From the NCBI RefSeq assembly GCF_000340215.1, contig NW_006921536.1, forward strand, positions 2,705,016-2,769,015: a stretch of 64,000 nucleotides of DNA, in the 5' to 3' direction. Under the pieces are notes generated by a model. It made no database searches and was not told the DNA's origin. It saw only the letters and a list, made by a program, of their open reading frames with translations. Numbering within the stretch: the first letter of the stretch is position 1; each line of letters begins with the position of its first letter. A program made the translations under genes and the position numbers. The stretch comes from Pseudocercospora fijiensis CIRAD86 (Eukaryota > Ascomycota > Dothideomycetes > Mycosphaerellales > Mycosphaerellaceae). Positions 36,290-47,560 of this stretch are shown in pieces.

Positions 36290-37690
36290 GCTATAGGGGC
36301 CTATAATACATTATTAGTATTACCCCTTATTATAATAGCCGGCTTATTACGAAGTAATAACAATCGCGGCGCCGCTAGCAGCGCTAGTAACGACAACGCT
36401 AGTAGTACAGTGCCTACTAAAGTGCCTACTAAAGCACCTACTAAAGTGCCTCCTACTAAAGAGCCTACTAGAGTATCTACTAAAGAACCTATAATCGAAG
36501 GGGATAACCCCTTATTACCTATCGACGATATTCTTAGCAATATTATTAACCGTCGATATAGCTAACTAGCCTTTAGCCCCTAGCTAGTAGCGAGACTTTA
36601 GGAAGCTACCTAAAACAGGCTTACTACTCTACGCTAAGAACAATAGCTAAAGGATAACCTCCTCGAAATTCGCTGCCTATAGGAAGCCCTAATAACTAAT
36701 ACTAAGCCGATAGCAGGGCCTTCCTTACTACCTAGTTTAGTCTAAAAGAAGGATACTAAGCTTAAGGACTATACTATATTTAACGGCTCTAGCCGAAAGC
36801 AATATAACGACTATATTCGCGACTATAAGCTTAACTAGCGAAACGTACTAAGGGCTCTTCCGGACGATTACTCGCTAGTCGTCTATACTATGCAATATAT
36901 TAATAGAGACCTAAAGCGCACCTAGGATAACTATTTCGACTCCCTTAATAACTAGACTACTATTTAGTAGCAGACCTACAAAACTATTATACTAGACACC
37001 CTTAGAAACCCTATACTAAGGCAATAACACGCTTAGGACTAGTACCTTCGGGCTAAACAAAAGACTAATCAATCGGCTCGTTTATTTAAGGCCTATTTAA
37101 AGACCCTCGAGAATAACCTTCCGGCTAAGACTAATTCTATATAGATCTCGGAAATACGCCTAAAACTAAAATAGGAATTAGTCCTTAAATTAGACCGCTG
37201 CCGTATATTTAAACAGGCTAATCTTATACGTATTTAATTTATAGTTAAAGTCGAAACTGTAGAGCGTATAGTATAGGTCTAATAACGGTTAGAGTCTAAG
37301 ATACGCCTAGCCGCCTATCGTAGCCGCGGAGGAAACTAAGGTTCCTACTAGAATAATAATGCTAACAATAGGAATAGTAAGAACGACCGTAGAAGAGGCT
37401 ATAGCCGACGGCTATATAGAGGAGGCCGTAATAGGGGCCGTAGAAGGGGCTCGTATCCCTACAATACTAATCGCTTAACTAACTATAGTAGCAATAGTAG
37501 CTATAGCAATGTTCTAACCGGATTGAAGTGCTTTAATTGTAACAGTACTAGCTATCTACTAGGCTAATACGACAAACCTAAGGACTAGGCCCGAATCGAC
37601 CGTGCTACCGCTAAGCACCGAAAGCACCTTTTAGCTACTAATACTACCCCTATCGGCCCTTCCTATTAGTTAAAAAAAGAATAAGCGCCG
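36290..37690 (+). pseudogene. Gypsy gag of D
   Basis: The N-terminal part has Pro-Thr-Lys repeats (VPTKVPTKAPTKVPP, 36410-36490). Next come a helical capsid-like part with IFNGSSRKQYNDYIRD near 36780, an Arg/Gly-rich segment (about 37320-37450), and a zinc knuckle KCFNCNSTSYLLGQYDKP near 37526-37580 (CCHC with some positions changed). The frame is 2 (modulo 3), while pol is in frame 1, the same -1 relation as in F, so a programmed -1 shift or separate start is likely. The start codon is not identifiable. Confidence 0.8.
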
Positions 37691-37699
37691 CACTAACTA

Positions 37700-40600
37700 T
37701 TAGCCTTATACGGCGTAAGACTATTAATATTATACTAGCTATTATACGCACCTGTCTCGTATCGGACTCGTATAGCACTAATTATAAGACTAAGGTTATA
37801 CCAGATCTAGGAAATTCAGTTAGAGCCCTTATTAGCTATCGCCTAGCTAAGTAATTAGACCTTCGACAATTGCCTAGAACTAACCTGCTAACCCTTGTTT
37901 AGTTTAATAACGCTCGGCACTTAACCTATAGGGCCTACTATATTCCTATAGTTCTAAAGGACGACCTCGGATATAAACGCCTACTAGACTTTACTACCTA
38001 TATAGTAGATATAGACAGCCTCCTATCCGATATTGTTATCGGCAACCCTATTCTTAAGCACTATACTATCGCTATAGACTTAGGCAGTTAATAATAGGGA
38101 TTTAGAATCGCTAGGAAAGAGGACATTAAACACATTAATATTAGCGAGTGCCCTAATAATATTAGGGTCCTATTTATTAGCAACCTAACCCTATCTAATC
38201 CGACTACCGACCTACTTAGTAGTAATAACGAAGAACCTATACCCCCTAATAGCATAGACCCTAATTAGCTTGCTCGTATACTATAGCCTATTCGAGAGAC
38301 CTATATTAATATATTCAAACACTACCTAGTATCGACATTGCCTATATTTAAAGAGACAGACTACAAGATCGATATTATATAGGATAAAGAGGTCCCCTTT
38401 AGGCCCCTCTATATCCTTAGTAAACGCGAGCTTGCTATACTACGTAAGTACCTAGATAAGAACCTAGCTAATAGTCGAATTTAGTATAGCAACAGCCCTA
38501 CTAGTACACCTATCCTCTTCGTACTAAAGAAGGATAGTAGCCTACGCCTACATATCGATTATCGTAGGCCTAACACTATTACTATCAAAGACCGCTATGT
38601 ACTTCCGCTTATTAACAAGACTCTCGACCGCCTTTCTAGCGACTGTTTCTATACTATATTAGACATTAAGGATGCGTACTATCGTATCTGTATTCGTAAG
38701 GGCGATAAATAGAAAACAGCCTTCCGTACCCGTTATAGCTATTTCGAGCACCTAGTTATACTATTTAGGCTAGCTAATGCCCCTGCTATATTCTAGTCCT
38801 ATATTAATCGGGCCCTATTAGGCCTACTAGACTACCTCTATATAGTTTACCTAGATAATATCCTAGTTTGTGCCTATTTACCTAACATTATAGAGTGCTA
38901 GGCTGTAGTACGTAAGGTACTTAATCGTCTAAGGACCTATAGCTTATATTGCAAGCCTTCTTAATGCACCTTTACTACTAAAGAGATATTATTCCTCGGC
39001 TTCCTCGTATTAACTAACAGTATTAAGGCTAATCCTAATCGGATTAAAACTGTTACTAAATAGCCTATTCCTACGTTAATTAAGGAGCTATAGTCGTTCC
39101 TCGGCTTCGCTAATTTCTATCGTCGCTTTATTAAGGGCTATTTACGGCATATAATGCCCCTAACTAAGCTTACTAAAACTAAGGCTAACCCGTCCAGAGA
39201 GTTTAAACAGACTAATAAAGCACAAGCCGCTTTTAACGGTTTAAAGTAGCGCTTTACTAAAGTCCCCCTATTATACTATTTCGTACTAAGTAAGCAGATC
39301 CGAATTGAAACTAACGCTTTATAGTTCGCTATATTAGCTATTATGTTATAGTAGGCTAATAATATCTATTAGTACCCGATTGCCTTCTTCTCCTAGAAGA
39401 TAATCGATATAGAGCGTCGGTACGAGACCTACGAGTAAGAGCTCTTAGCAATCGTAGAAGCCTTTAAGTACTAGCGCTATTATCTCGATAGTACTTAGCA
39501 CCCTATTTAGGTCTATACGGACTATAACAACCTCCGTAGAATTACGAAGGTTACTAGGGTTATAGGTCGATAGGCTAGATAGGCCGTCTACCTCGCCGGA
39601 TTCGATTTTAATATATTATATCGGCTAGGCGTAAGTAACTCTACTAATAGCCTATCGAGGCGACCTAATTACAATAGCGAGACCTAGCATATTAATTCTT
39701 TGTTTCTAACCCTATAGTATAAGATTGCTATAGCCTGTGTTATTAATAAGCAAGCGTAGGATAAGCGGCTTACCGGACTCCGCAACGGCTTAAAGCATAT
39801 TAATACTCTTACTATATTAATAGTGCGTATTAAGGACACAGATAGGAGAAGTTATAATAACTCCCTAGTCGATATCGCTATATATAGTAACAGCGATTAA
39901 AGCACTACTATAGTTCATCTAGCTGCTAGTACTATTAGATATATATAATGCGTACCTCGTTTAATAGCGAGGGTGCTATTAAATAACCTTGCAAATAGAG
40001 ATAGTTAATCGTTTATAGATAAGCTGTTACGTACTTAGCAGAGGGACGCCTTTGCTACTAAACGTATCGATAAGCTTATAAGTAGGCGAACGACTCGATC
40101 TAGTAAGAGTAACTAGTCGATTAATAATAAGGGTTACTTAAAGTTTAAGGGCAGATACTATATCCCCGCTAAACAATCGATTAGATAAGAACTTCTTAAG
40201 CGACACTATAATAGTAAGCTTGCCGGTTACTATAGTATAGAGAGGTCGCACGAGCTACTATCGCGTATATACTACTAGCTAAATAGTAAGCGGGACATAA
40301 AGGACTATATAAATACGTATGCTATATATTAACGTATTAAGGTACTAAAGCATTAGCCTTTTAGCGAGTTATCCTTATTGCTAATCCCTTATAAGCTATT
40401 TATAGAGCTTATAATAGATTATATTATAGGTCTTCCCCCTGCTAAGCGAAGAGGAAGCAAAGACATCTTTAACGCTATCCTAGTCGTTATAGACCGGTTT
40501 ACTAAGGGCGCTCGATATATCCCGGCGCGGAAAGATTAGACTACTATTAATATAGTAGAAGCGCTATAGAACAACATCTTCTATACCTATTAGGGGACCC

Positions 40601-41570
40601 CTAAAGGGATAGTCTCTAACCGAGGCTCGATATTTATATCCTATTATTAGAGTGAGATATGCCTATAGCTAAGACTTAAGCATCGGCTATCTATAGCCTT
40701 CTATCTACAAACAGATAGCTAAACCGAGAGGCAAAATGCTACCCTATAGCAGTACCTACGTAGTTATATTAACGAGAACCCTAACGACTAGGTTAACCTC
40801 CTATAACTAGCTAAATTCGTATACAACAATAGTATCTACTTATTAACTAAGGTTTTACTATATATAGCTATAATAGGCTAGAACGCTGCCTTACCGCAAG
40901 ATCTATTTACCTCGCTCGAGGCCGAGCGCAAGGAAAGGGAAGCGCGTTAAGCCCCTAAACGTTAAGTATTAACCCCTAAGACACTAGCGGCTATTAAGAG
41001 GGTTTAAAAGATACGAGAGATTTACGCTAAGATAGCTAATAACCTAGCAAAGGCCTAGGCCTATTAGAAGGCCTACTATAATAAACACTACCTTCTAATA
41101 ACCTTTAAGCAAGGCGACCTAGTTATACTTAGTACGAAGAACCTCCGTATCCGCAAACACCCCTCGCCTAATAGCAAAACAAGGCCTAAACTCGTACTAA
41201 GGTATATTAGCCCTTTCCGTATCCGAGAACCTAGGGGTACCTAGGCCTATTAACTATAGCTTCTACCTTATTACACTATCTATAACACCTTCTATATATC
41301 CCTCCTTAAGCCGTACTACCTACGCGAAGGGGATAAAGCACCTACTAAATCCGAGGACATACTAGCTAATAGCGAAGAGCTATAGTCTATAGAACCTATC
41401 CTAAAGCATCGGATTAGATAAGGCAAGAAGGAGTACCTTCTAAGATAGTAAGGCTATTTACCTAAATAGGACTCGTAGGAAGCTAAAGCCTCTTTTAAAG
41501 ACATAACTAAGTTGTTAGATAAGTATTAGACTAGCGTAAAGAACAAGAAGAAGGCTAAAAGCTCGTAATG
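37700..41570 (+). pseudogene. Gypsy pol of D: PR-RT-RNase H-IN-chromodomain
   Basis: A protease-like segment with IPDLGNSVRALIS lies near 37800 (catalytic Asp then Leu-Gly in place of S/T-G). RT has [18 protein letters not shown] near 38515-38565, FRTRYSYFEHLVILF near 38725, and YLDN near 38848 (YLDD in F). RNase H has DIERRYETYEQELLAIVEAFKY near 39410. The integrase zinc-binding part is RHYNSKLAGYYSIERSHELLSRIYY-like near 40200-40280. The core includes VVIDRFTKGARYIPA near 40480 and FYLQTDSQTERQNA near 40700. The chromodomain is at the end, with HRIRQGKKEYLLR near 41405-41450. All interrupted by RIP-type stops. Confidence 0.88.
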
Positions 41571-42787
41571 TTACTAAAGCTTAGGATTAATGCTACCCCC
41601 GGGGTACTATTAGCTAACTAATTAGAGGCCGGCAAACTAGGACAATAAGACTATATTACTATAGTAGACGCGCACCGAGCATTAACAAACGCGCTATAAT
41701 ACGTTAATTAATCGCCTACTCTTTTAAGGAATCTACCTCTTTACTAGCGCAACCTATAAGACCCTTCTCTTAGCGCCCTCTCTTATTCCTTCCTTCTATC
41801 GAGGCCTCGAAGCCTAGGCGATCGGCGAGGACGGCGCGCGTACGCGCGAATAGTAATAATAATAATAACGATAGCGCGGCCGACGCGGCTATATTAGTAA
41901 CAGTATTACGGAGTGTATCGCTAGTTGAAGTATTACTAGTCGAAGGAAATTAAAAGCAAGGTAAAGTTAGCGCTAAGACGACTAGCGCCGCTATTATTAA
42001 CGTTACCTACTCGCTACTATTACTAACCTTACCTACACTACGAGCCTAAAGTACTATACTAACTAAGTTAAAAGATTAAACCTATTAAAGGTTTAATTAA
42101 AACTTTAACTAAGCTAAAAGATTAACGCTTAGAAGATTAAGTAAGCTAACTAAGGGCAAAAATATAGAGCTAAGCTAGCCGGGGTCGATCTTGCGGATAA
42201 TAGGTTACTTCTTAATCTTTCCGACCCTTTAAGCGAGGCGAACCTTAACTATTGCACTTATAATAGCCTTTACCTATAGAAACTAGACGAACTACGTTTT
42301 TGAAAAGATAAGATAAGATTAATAGTTAAAGGCTACTAAACCTAACTAATTAGGGCTAGTAAAACTACGATAGTAAATAATAGCTCTCGTAATAATAAGA
42401 ACAACCCTCGGAGCGGACATTGCTAGGTCTTTTAAAAGTAGACGTAAAGAACTCGATACGACATTACTTAGAACGGAGGCAGGGCTGCAATACCTCGTAC
42501 GTCTACCTATTATAGTAGGGAAGACGCGCTCGTATTGTAATTAGTCGATAGTCCTTAATTCTTATAGATATATATTACTTTATATATTGTTATATATAGG
42601 AATAGCGTAGTTAGAGTTAGATATTATATTAGAAGGTAAGGTTTGACATAGTTATATAATTAGGTAGTTAAGTGTTTAATTTAGCGCAGGCTAAGCAGCT
42701 TATTAGACTTGCTAAGTTAGTAGTAATAGGGGTCGAGATTGGAATATAGATAGGCTACGAGGGCGCGGCCTTTAGAAGGGAAGCGTA
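41571..42787 (+). other. Long 3' untranslated part of D
   Basis: About 1.2 kb between the pol end and the LTR, without a coding frame. It contains a GC run (gcgcgcgtacgcgcg near 41835-41850) and TAA trinucleotide repeats. It matches 51480-52771 in F, so it is part of the family and not an insertion. It ends in the purine tract before 42788. Confidence 0.7.
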
Positions 42788-42985
42788 TATTAGGACTAAA
42801 GAGGTTATACGTAATTAGCATATAACCGGACTCGAGTAAAGCTAGGGTCTTAATGCCTTAGGTAGGGCTTAGCGCTTAGTAATAGGCTAACTTGCCTACC
42901 TTCCTCCCTCTCCTCCTAGCTCCTTATCGAATACTACCTATACCTACTACCATCCTATCTACCTACTAACATAACCCTTCTTATA
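42788..42985 (+). repeat. 3' LTR of D
   Basis: Starts TATTAGGAC (TG changed to TA), ends CTTCTTATA before AGCAT. Confidence 0.95.
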
Positions 42986-42990
42986 AGCAT

Positions 42991-45020
42991 TAAGCTTAGT
43001 AAGATAGAAGTTAACCTAGAAGAAGCCTTTACTTCTATACGCGAGCTTATTTAGTATCTCGATTAGAACTTCTCTACGTTCGATCTAGAGGAAGATACTA
43101 GGTATAAGATAAATAAGTTAGAGATAGCATTAAATACTAAGTTCTTTGACTTCTATCCGAAGTATTAGGCTATTAATTCTCGCATCCCTTAAGTACCTAG
43201 GAAAGCAGCCGAGAATAGCCGTATTTATTAACTCTACTATAAGCTAAGCGTTAAGTATAAGAATAGCTTGCGCCTTTAGATATATATAACTGTCTCTAAA
43301 TTAGTACGCCTCTGCTAGCGCTTATAGTAAGACTTTACCCGAATAGATAAACTGTACCCTCGTAAGGAGTAGAATAAGGATAAGGATAAGGATAAAAGGC
43401 CGACGTCCGCCGCTCCTAAGTCTACTACGTTAACTACCTCTACTACGACTACGACTACGGCTTAGAGTAATAAGAAGCTATAGAATAACCGCCTAGAGCA
43501 GTATAAGAACCTGCTACGTATAACAACCGAGCTTAAGGCTTAGCTTAACACCGAGGGTCGTTATCGCTATTACTAAGAAAAGGGTTATAGTCCGAGAGAC
43601 GCTACTTACCCTCTTATCAAATACGAGACTTATACTCCTCGCGCTAATACTAGCGCTTCTACCGCTACTAAGGCGGGAAATGCTTAGACTATTACTCTAG
43701 CGTAGAGAGTAATAGTTATCCTATAGATAAACTAGTTATAGTAAAGCTAAGGGCATACGTACTACATGCTCCTACTTAAGAAAAGTCTACAGAATCTAAT
43801 ACCGATCCTCCTAATATTAGTAAACACTTTGTCGTAGAAGGAAAGGTAAATAGAGACATTTATACCTTATTCTTCCTTAATAATAGCGCTAATACTGTCT
43901 ACTGCAACTTATCTTATATATACTACTATAAGCTTAAACTTATCCCCTTACCTTAGCCCTTCTCCTTAGGCCTAGTAGATCTCTCTACCTCTAACGATCT
44001 TATTACTTATATAGTAATTATTAATATTAATATTAGCGGATATACCGAGAAAATTCGAGCCTTTGTTATTAACAACCTTAGTTATAACTTTACTCTAGGT
44101 TCCGACTAGCATACTAAGTATATACTATTTAAGAACTATCGAAACAAGACCCTTAAGTTTCTAGACTATAGGTATTAGGGACATTCCCTTTACTAGAACG
44201 TAACCGTTCCTACTTACCGAGCGATACCGGTACCGTTTAAGGAACGCCTATATTACTAAAAGTCTATTACCCTTCGTCCCTCTAAAGGAGCTGTACTATC
44301 CCCGCTAGTAGTAATTCTATCGGATTCTCCTACTAGCGACTAAATCGCTAAAGCTATAAAGAATATTACGATCGAAGAAGTAAGCCCGTAAGCGTTTAGA
44401 ATATATACTCGATAGAAAGGAAATAAAGTATATACCTATTTCCTTAATCCTATATAAAATAGGACTTTAGTCGAATCTACTATAGTATACGCTATTATAG
44501 TATATAGTATGCTAGTGTCTATAACTACGTATCTAGTTTAAAGTAGTAATACCGCGTTTACGTACGCAATAATAATCGAATCTCCGGTCGCTATAGCGAT
44601 ACTAGCCGCGCTAGACGTTTAGAAGTTTATATAGGGTAAGAACAAGGACGAAGATCCGTTACCTAAGATCCCGAAGGAATACTATAATTAGGTTAACTAC
44701 TAGTCCCGCAAAGCCGCTACTTAATTGCTACCTTACCGGTCTAGCGACTATTAGATTAAACTTAAGGAGGGCAAATTGCCTCTACGTATACGACCGCGAC
44801 CGATATCTAACGTTAAAATATAGTTATTAAGAAATAGGTTAATAAGCAACTCTTAATATCTTATATTCGATAAAGTAATTTACTTATAGCGGCTCCTATC
44901 TTAATCGTCTATAAACTAGGTAGAGGATTGCGAGTATATATCGATTATCGCGTATTAAACGAGATTACTATTAAGAGCCGATATCCTATCCCTCTTATCC
45001 GAGACATTCTAAATATTAAG
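42991..45020 (+). pseudogene. Gypsy gag part 2 and pol start of element E
   Basis: It continues the gag frame after D with YPRKEQNKDKDKDKRPTS near 43360 and a zinc-knuckle remnant YRYYQEKGYSPRDAT near 43565 (Cys and His read as Tyr). A protease-like part (FFLNNSANTVYCNLS near 43870) and the RT lead-in DPLPKIPKEYYNQVNY near 44660 with KLKEGKLP follow, then RT motif LRVYIDYRVLNEITIKSRYPIPLI near 44930-45000 (written with RIP-type stops in the actual frame). Beyond that no pol is visible, so the element is truncated. Confidence 0.7.
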
Positions 45021-45730
45021 GCTCTCTTAATAAAATAACCCTTTAGTGTCTTTATATTCTAAACTTAAAGAGGTACTAACGTAGGCGGTCGATCGTATCG
45101 TTAGTAGCGCTCGGATATATAGTAGGCTCTTCTATCGAGTAAGGTAGGAGAATACCTAGGAGCCTATAGATACCTTAGAGGACTACGCTACTATAGCTAT
45201 TACTAATTACTATACGCTACGTCGTACCCGAAGGCGATAGAAATTAGTAGTAGGGAAGTTTATATATACTTTTTTTAATATAATAAACCGTATTTTATAA
45301 CGTCCCTTCTATACTAGGTAATTACGATATCTATAGTAGGTATCGTCTTATTCCTAGAAGATATATTAGGTACCTTTATAGGTAATAGTACTTCTTAGTT
45401 CCCTCGCTACGCTACATAGAACTCTTCTTCCTATATTACTCCGCCGTAGCCCGAGTACTATAGCACTATATCTACGACTACGTACTTATAATCTTCCCTA
45501 ATAGCTAGCTAGCTATACTTATCCTAACCTAAACCTCCCCTAGTTATACAATAGTTTTTATCTATAATATAATAATGCTTCCTACGAGGTTCCTATATAG
45601 CTATATAGTTTTATTGCCTCCTCCGTTATCGGCGATATAGATAACGGCAGTTCTGCTTAATTAGTGCTCCTTCTTTAGCCGATATACTAAACTATAGGGC
45701 TTATCTACGGAATGATGTTATCAAGGTAGA
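45021..45730. other. RIP-mutated sequence between E remnant and F, no assignable gene
   Basis: Frames on both strands can be read with RIP-type stops only, so none is convincing. A minus-strand frame here would continue into the unmutated DNA at 52975 once F is removed (see the partial gene entry), but the same stop density is expected by chance in such TA-rich sequence. Confidence 0.35.
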
Positions 45731-45928
45731 TGTTAGGACTAAAGAGGTTACACGTAATTAGCATATAACCGGGCTCGAGTGAAGCTAGGGTCTTAATGCC
45801 TTAGGCAGGGCTTAGCGCTTAGCAATAGGCTAACTTGCCTACCTTCCTCCCTCTCCTCCTAGCTCCTTATCGAATACTACCTGTACCTACTACTACCCTA
45901 TCTACCTGCTAATATAACCCTTCTTATA
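45731..45928 (+). repeat. 5' LTR of F
   Basis: Starts TGTTAGGAC with the TG retained and ends CTTCTTATA. It retains a few more CA/TG than the LTRs of D. Confidence 0.95.
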
Positions 45929-46149
45929 TAGTATTCGATTTACCCTTTAAGGGTAGTAGCTAGATAGTCCTTATTTTAAGCTTTTAGCGGTATAGCTACA
46001 AACAAGACTAATCTAACTATATTACGCCCGAAGAACGGGACCTATACGTACTATTCTATCGAAGCAACCGTACCAATTATTAATTAAGGCCTTCTATACG
46101 GCCTATTATACTAAGTCAATCGTACTAGACTAATATCTACTAATTCCGC

Positions 46150-47560
46150 TATATCCGCATCTTAGGGGCTAATAATACATTATTAGTGTTACCCCCTATT
46201 ACAATAGCCGGCTTATTACGAAGCAACAACAACCGTGCTGCCGCTAGTAGCGCTAGCAATAACAACGCTAGTAGCACAGTTCCCGCTAAAGTGCCTACTA
46301 AAGTGCCTCCTACTAAAGAGCCTACCGGAGAGCCTATTAAAGAAGAACCTGCAATTCTAGGTAATAATCTAGAATTACCTGTTAACGACATTCTTAACAA
46401 CATTGTTAATCGACGATATAGCTAGCTAGCCTTTAGCCCTTAACTAGTAGGGAGACTTTAAGAAGCTACTTAAAACAGACTTACTACCCTACGTTAAGAA
46501 CAATAGCTAAAGGATAATCTCCTCGAGATTCGCCGTCTATAGGAAGCCCTAACAACCAATACTAAGCCGATAGTAGGGCCTTCCTTACTACCCGTCCCTA
46601 TCTAAAAGAAGGATGCTAAGCTTAAGGACTGTACCGTATTTAACGGCTCTAGTCGCAAGCAATACAATAATTACATACGCGATTGTAAGCTTAACTAACG
46701 AAATGCGCCGAGGGCTCTTCTAGATAACTATTTACTAGTTGTCTACGCTATATAGTATATCAATAGCGATCTAAAGCGTACCTAGGATAACTATTTCGAC
46801 TCCCTTACTAATCAGACCGCTATTTAGTAGCAAGACTATAAGACTATTATGCTAGATACCCTTAGAAACCCTATACTAAGGCAACAACACGCTTAGGACT
46901 AATACCTTCGAGCTAAATAAAAGACTAATTAATCGGCTCGCTTATTTAAGGCCTATTTAAAGACCCTCGAGGACGATTTGCTAGCTAAGACCGACTCTAT
47001 CTAGATTTCCGAAATACGCCCTAAATTGCGATAGGAACTTATCCTCGAATTGGACCGTCGCCGTGTGTTCGAACAAGCCAACCTAACACGCATTCAATTC
47101 ATAGTCGAAGTAGAAACAGCCGAACGAGCTATTTAGCTTTAGTAACGACTAGAATTAAGGATCCGACTAGCTAGTACTAACCGTAGCAACCGTAGTAGCC
47201 GTAGAGGAAACTAAGGTTCCTACTAGGACAATAATGCTAACAATAGGAATAGTAACGATCGTAGAAGAGGCCGTAGCCGGCGGCTATATAGAGGAGGCCG
47301 CGATAGGGGCCGTAGAAGGGGCTCGTATCCCTATAGTACTAACCGCTTAACTAATAACAATAGCTACGGCAGTCTACTAACCGGGTTAAAGTGCTTTAAT
47401 TATAACAGCACTAGCTATCTACTAGGCTAATGCGACAAACCTAAGGACTAGGCCCGAATTAACCGTACTTCCGCTAAACACCGAAAGCACCTCTTAGCGG
47501 CTAACGCTACCCCTATAGGCTAACCTTCGAAAAAAGAGTAAGCGCCGCACTAACTGTTAG
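46150..47560 (+). pseudogene. Gypsy gag of F
   Basis: It parallels gag of D: Pro-Thr-Lys repeats (46270-46340; KVPTKVPPTKEPTGEP), capsid-like part, Arg/Gly-rich piece near 47170-47330 and zinc knuckle with KCFNYNSTSYLLGQCDKP near 47389-47450 (the second Cys reads Tyr). The first 80 codons (from a GTG at 46186) have no stop, one of the longest open pieces in the window. Frame is 1 modulo 3, pol is 0, so again a -1 relation. Confidence 0.8.

Larger units (their letters stand above)
35864..42985 (+). mobile_element. Ty3/Gypsy chromovirus D, complete, target duplication AGCAT
   Basis: Two 198-base LTRs (35864-36061, 42788-42985) enclose gag and pol. AGCAT stands before the left LTR (35859-35863) and after the right LTR (42986-42990). 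A purine tract agaagggaagcg precedes the right LTR. It is about 7.1 kb and a sister copy of F. It is more heavily mutated than F. Confidence 0.95.
34382..45730 (+). mobile_element. Ty3/Gypsy element E, old and incomplete, split by D
   Basis: A gag frame (from about 34480) is cut at 35863 by element D and resumes at 42991 in the same frame, then leads through a zinc-knuckle, protease-like and RT segment to about 45020, after which the pol cannot be followed. No LTR pair was found. The 5' part may have been separated by the composite block, so sequence before 11206 could belong to it. The 3' part is lost or scrambled before element F. Confidence 0.65.

Noticed and set aside
36301..36540. Minus-strand ORF with repeated LVGTLVG, and its copy at 46149-46403
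   Set aside because: It is the antisense of the Pro-Thr-Lys repeats of gag in D and F. The hydrophobic look comes from repeat complement.
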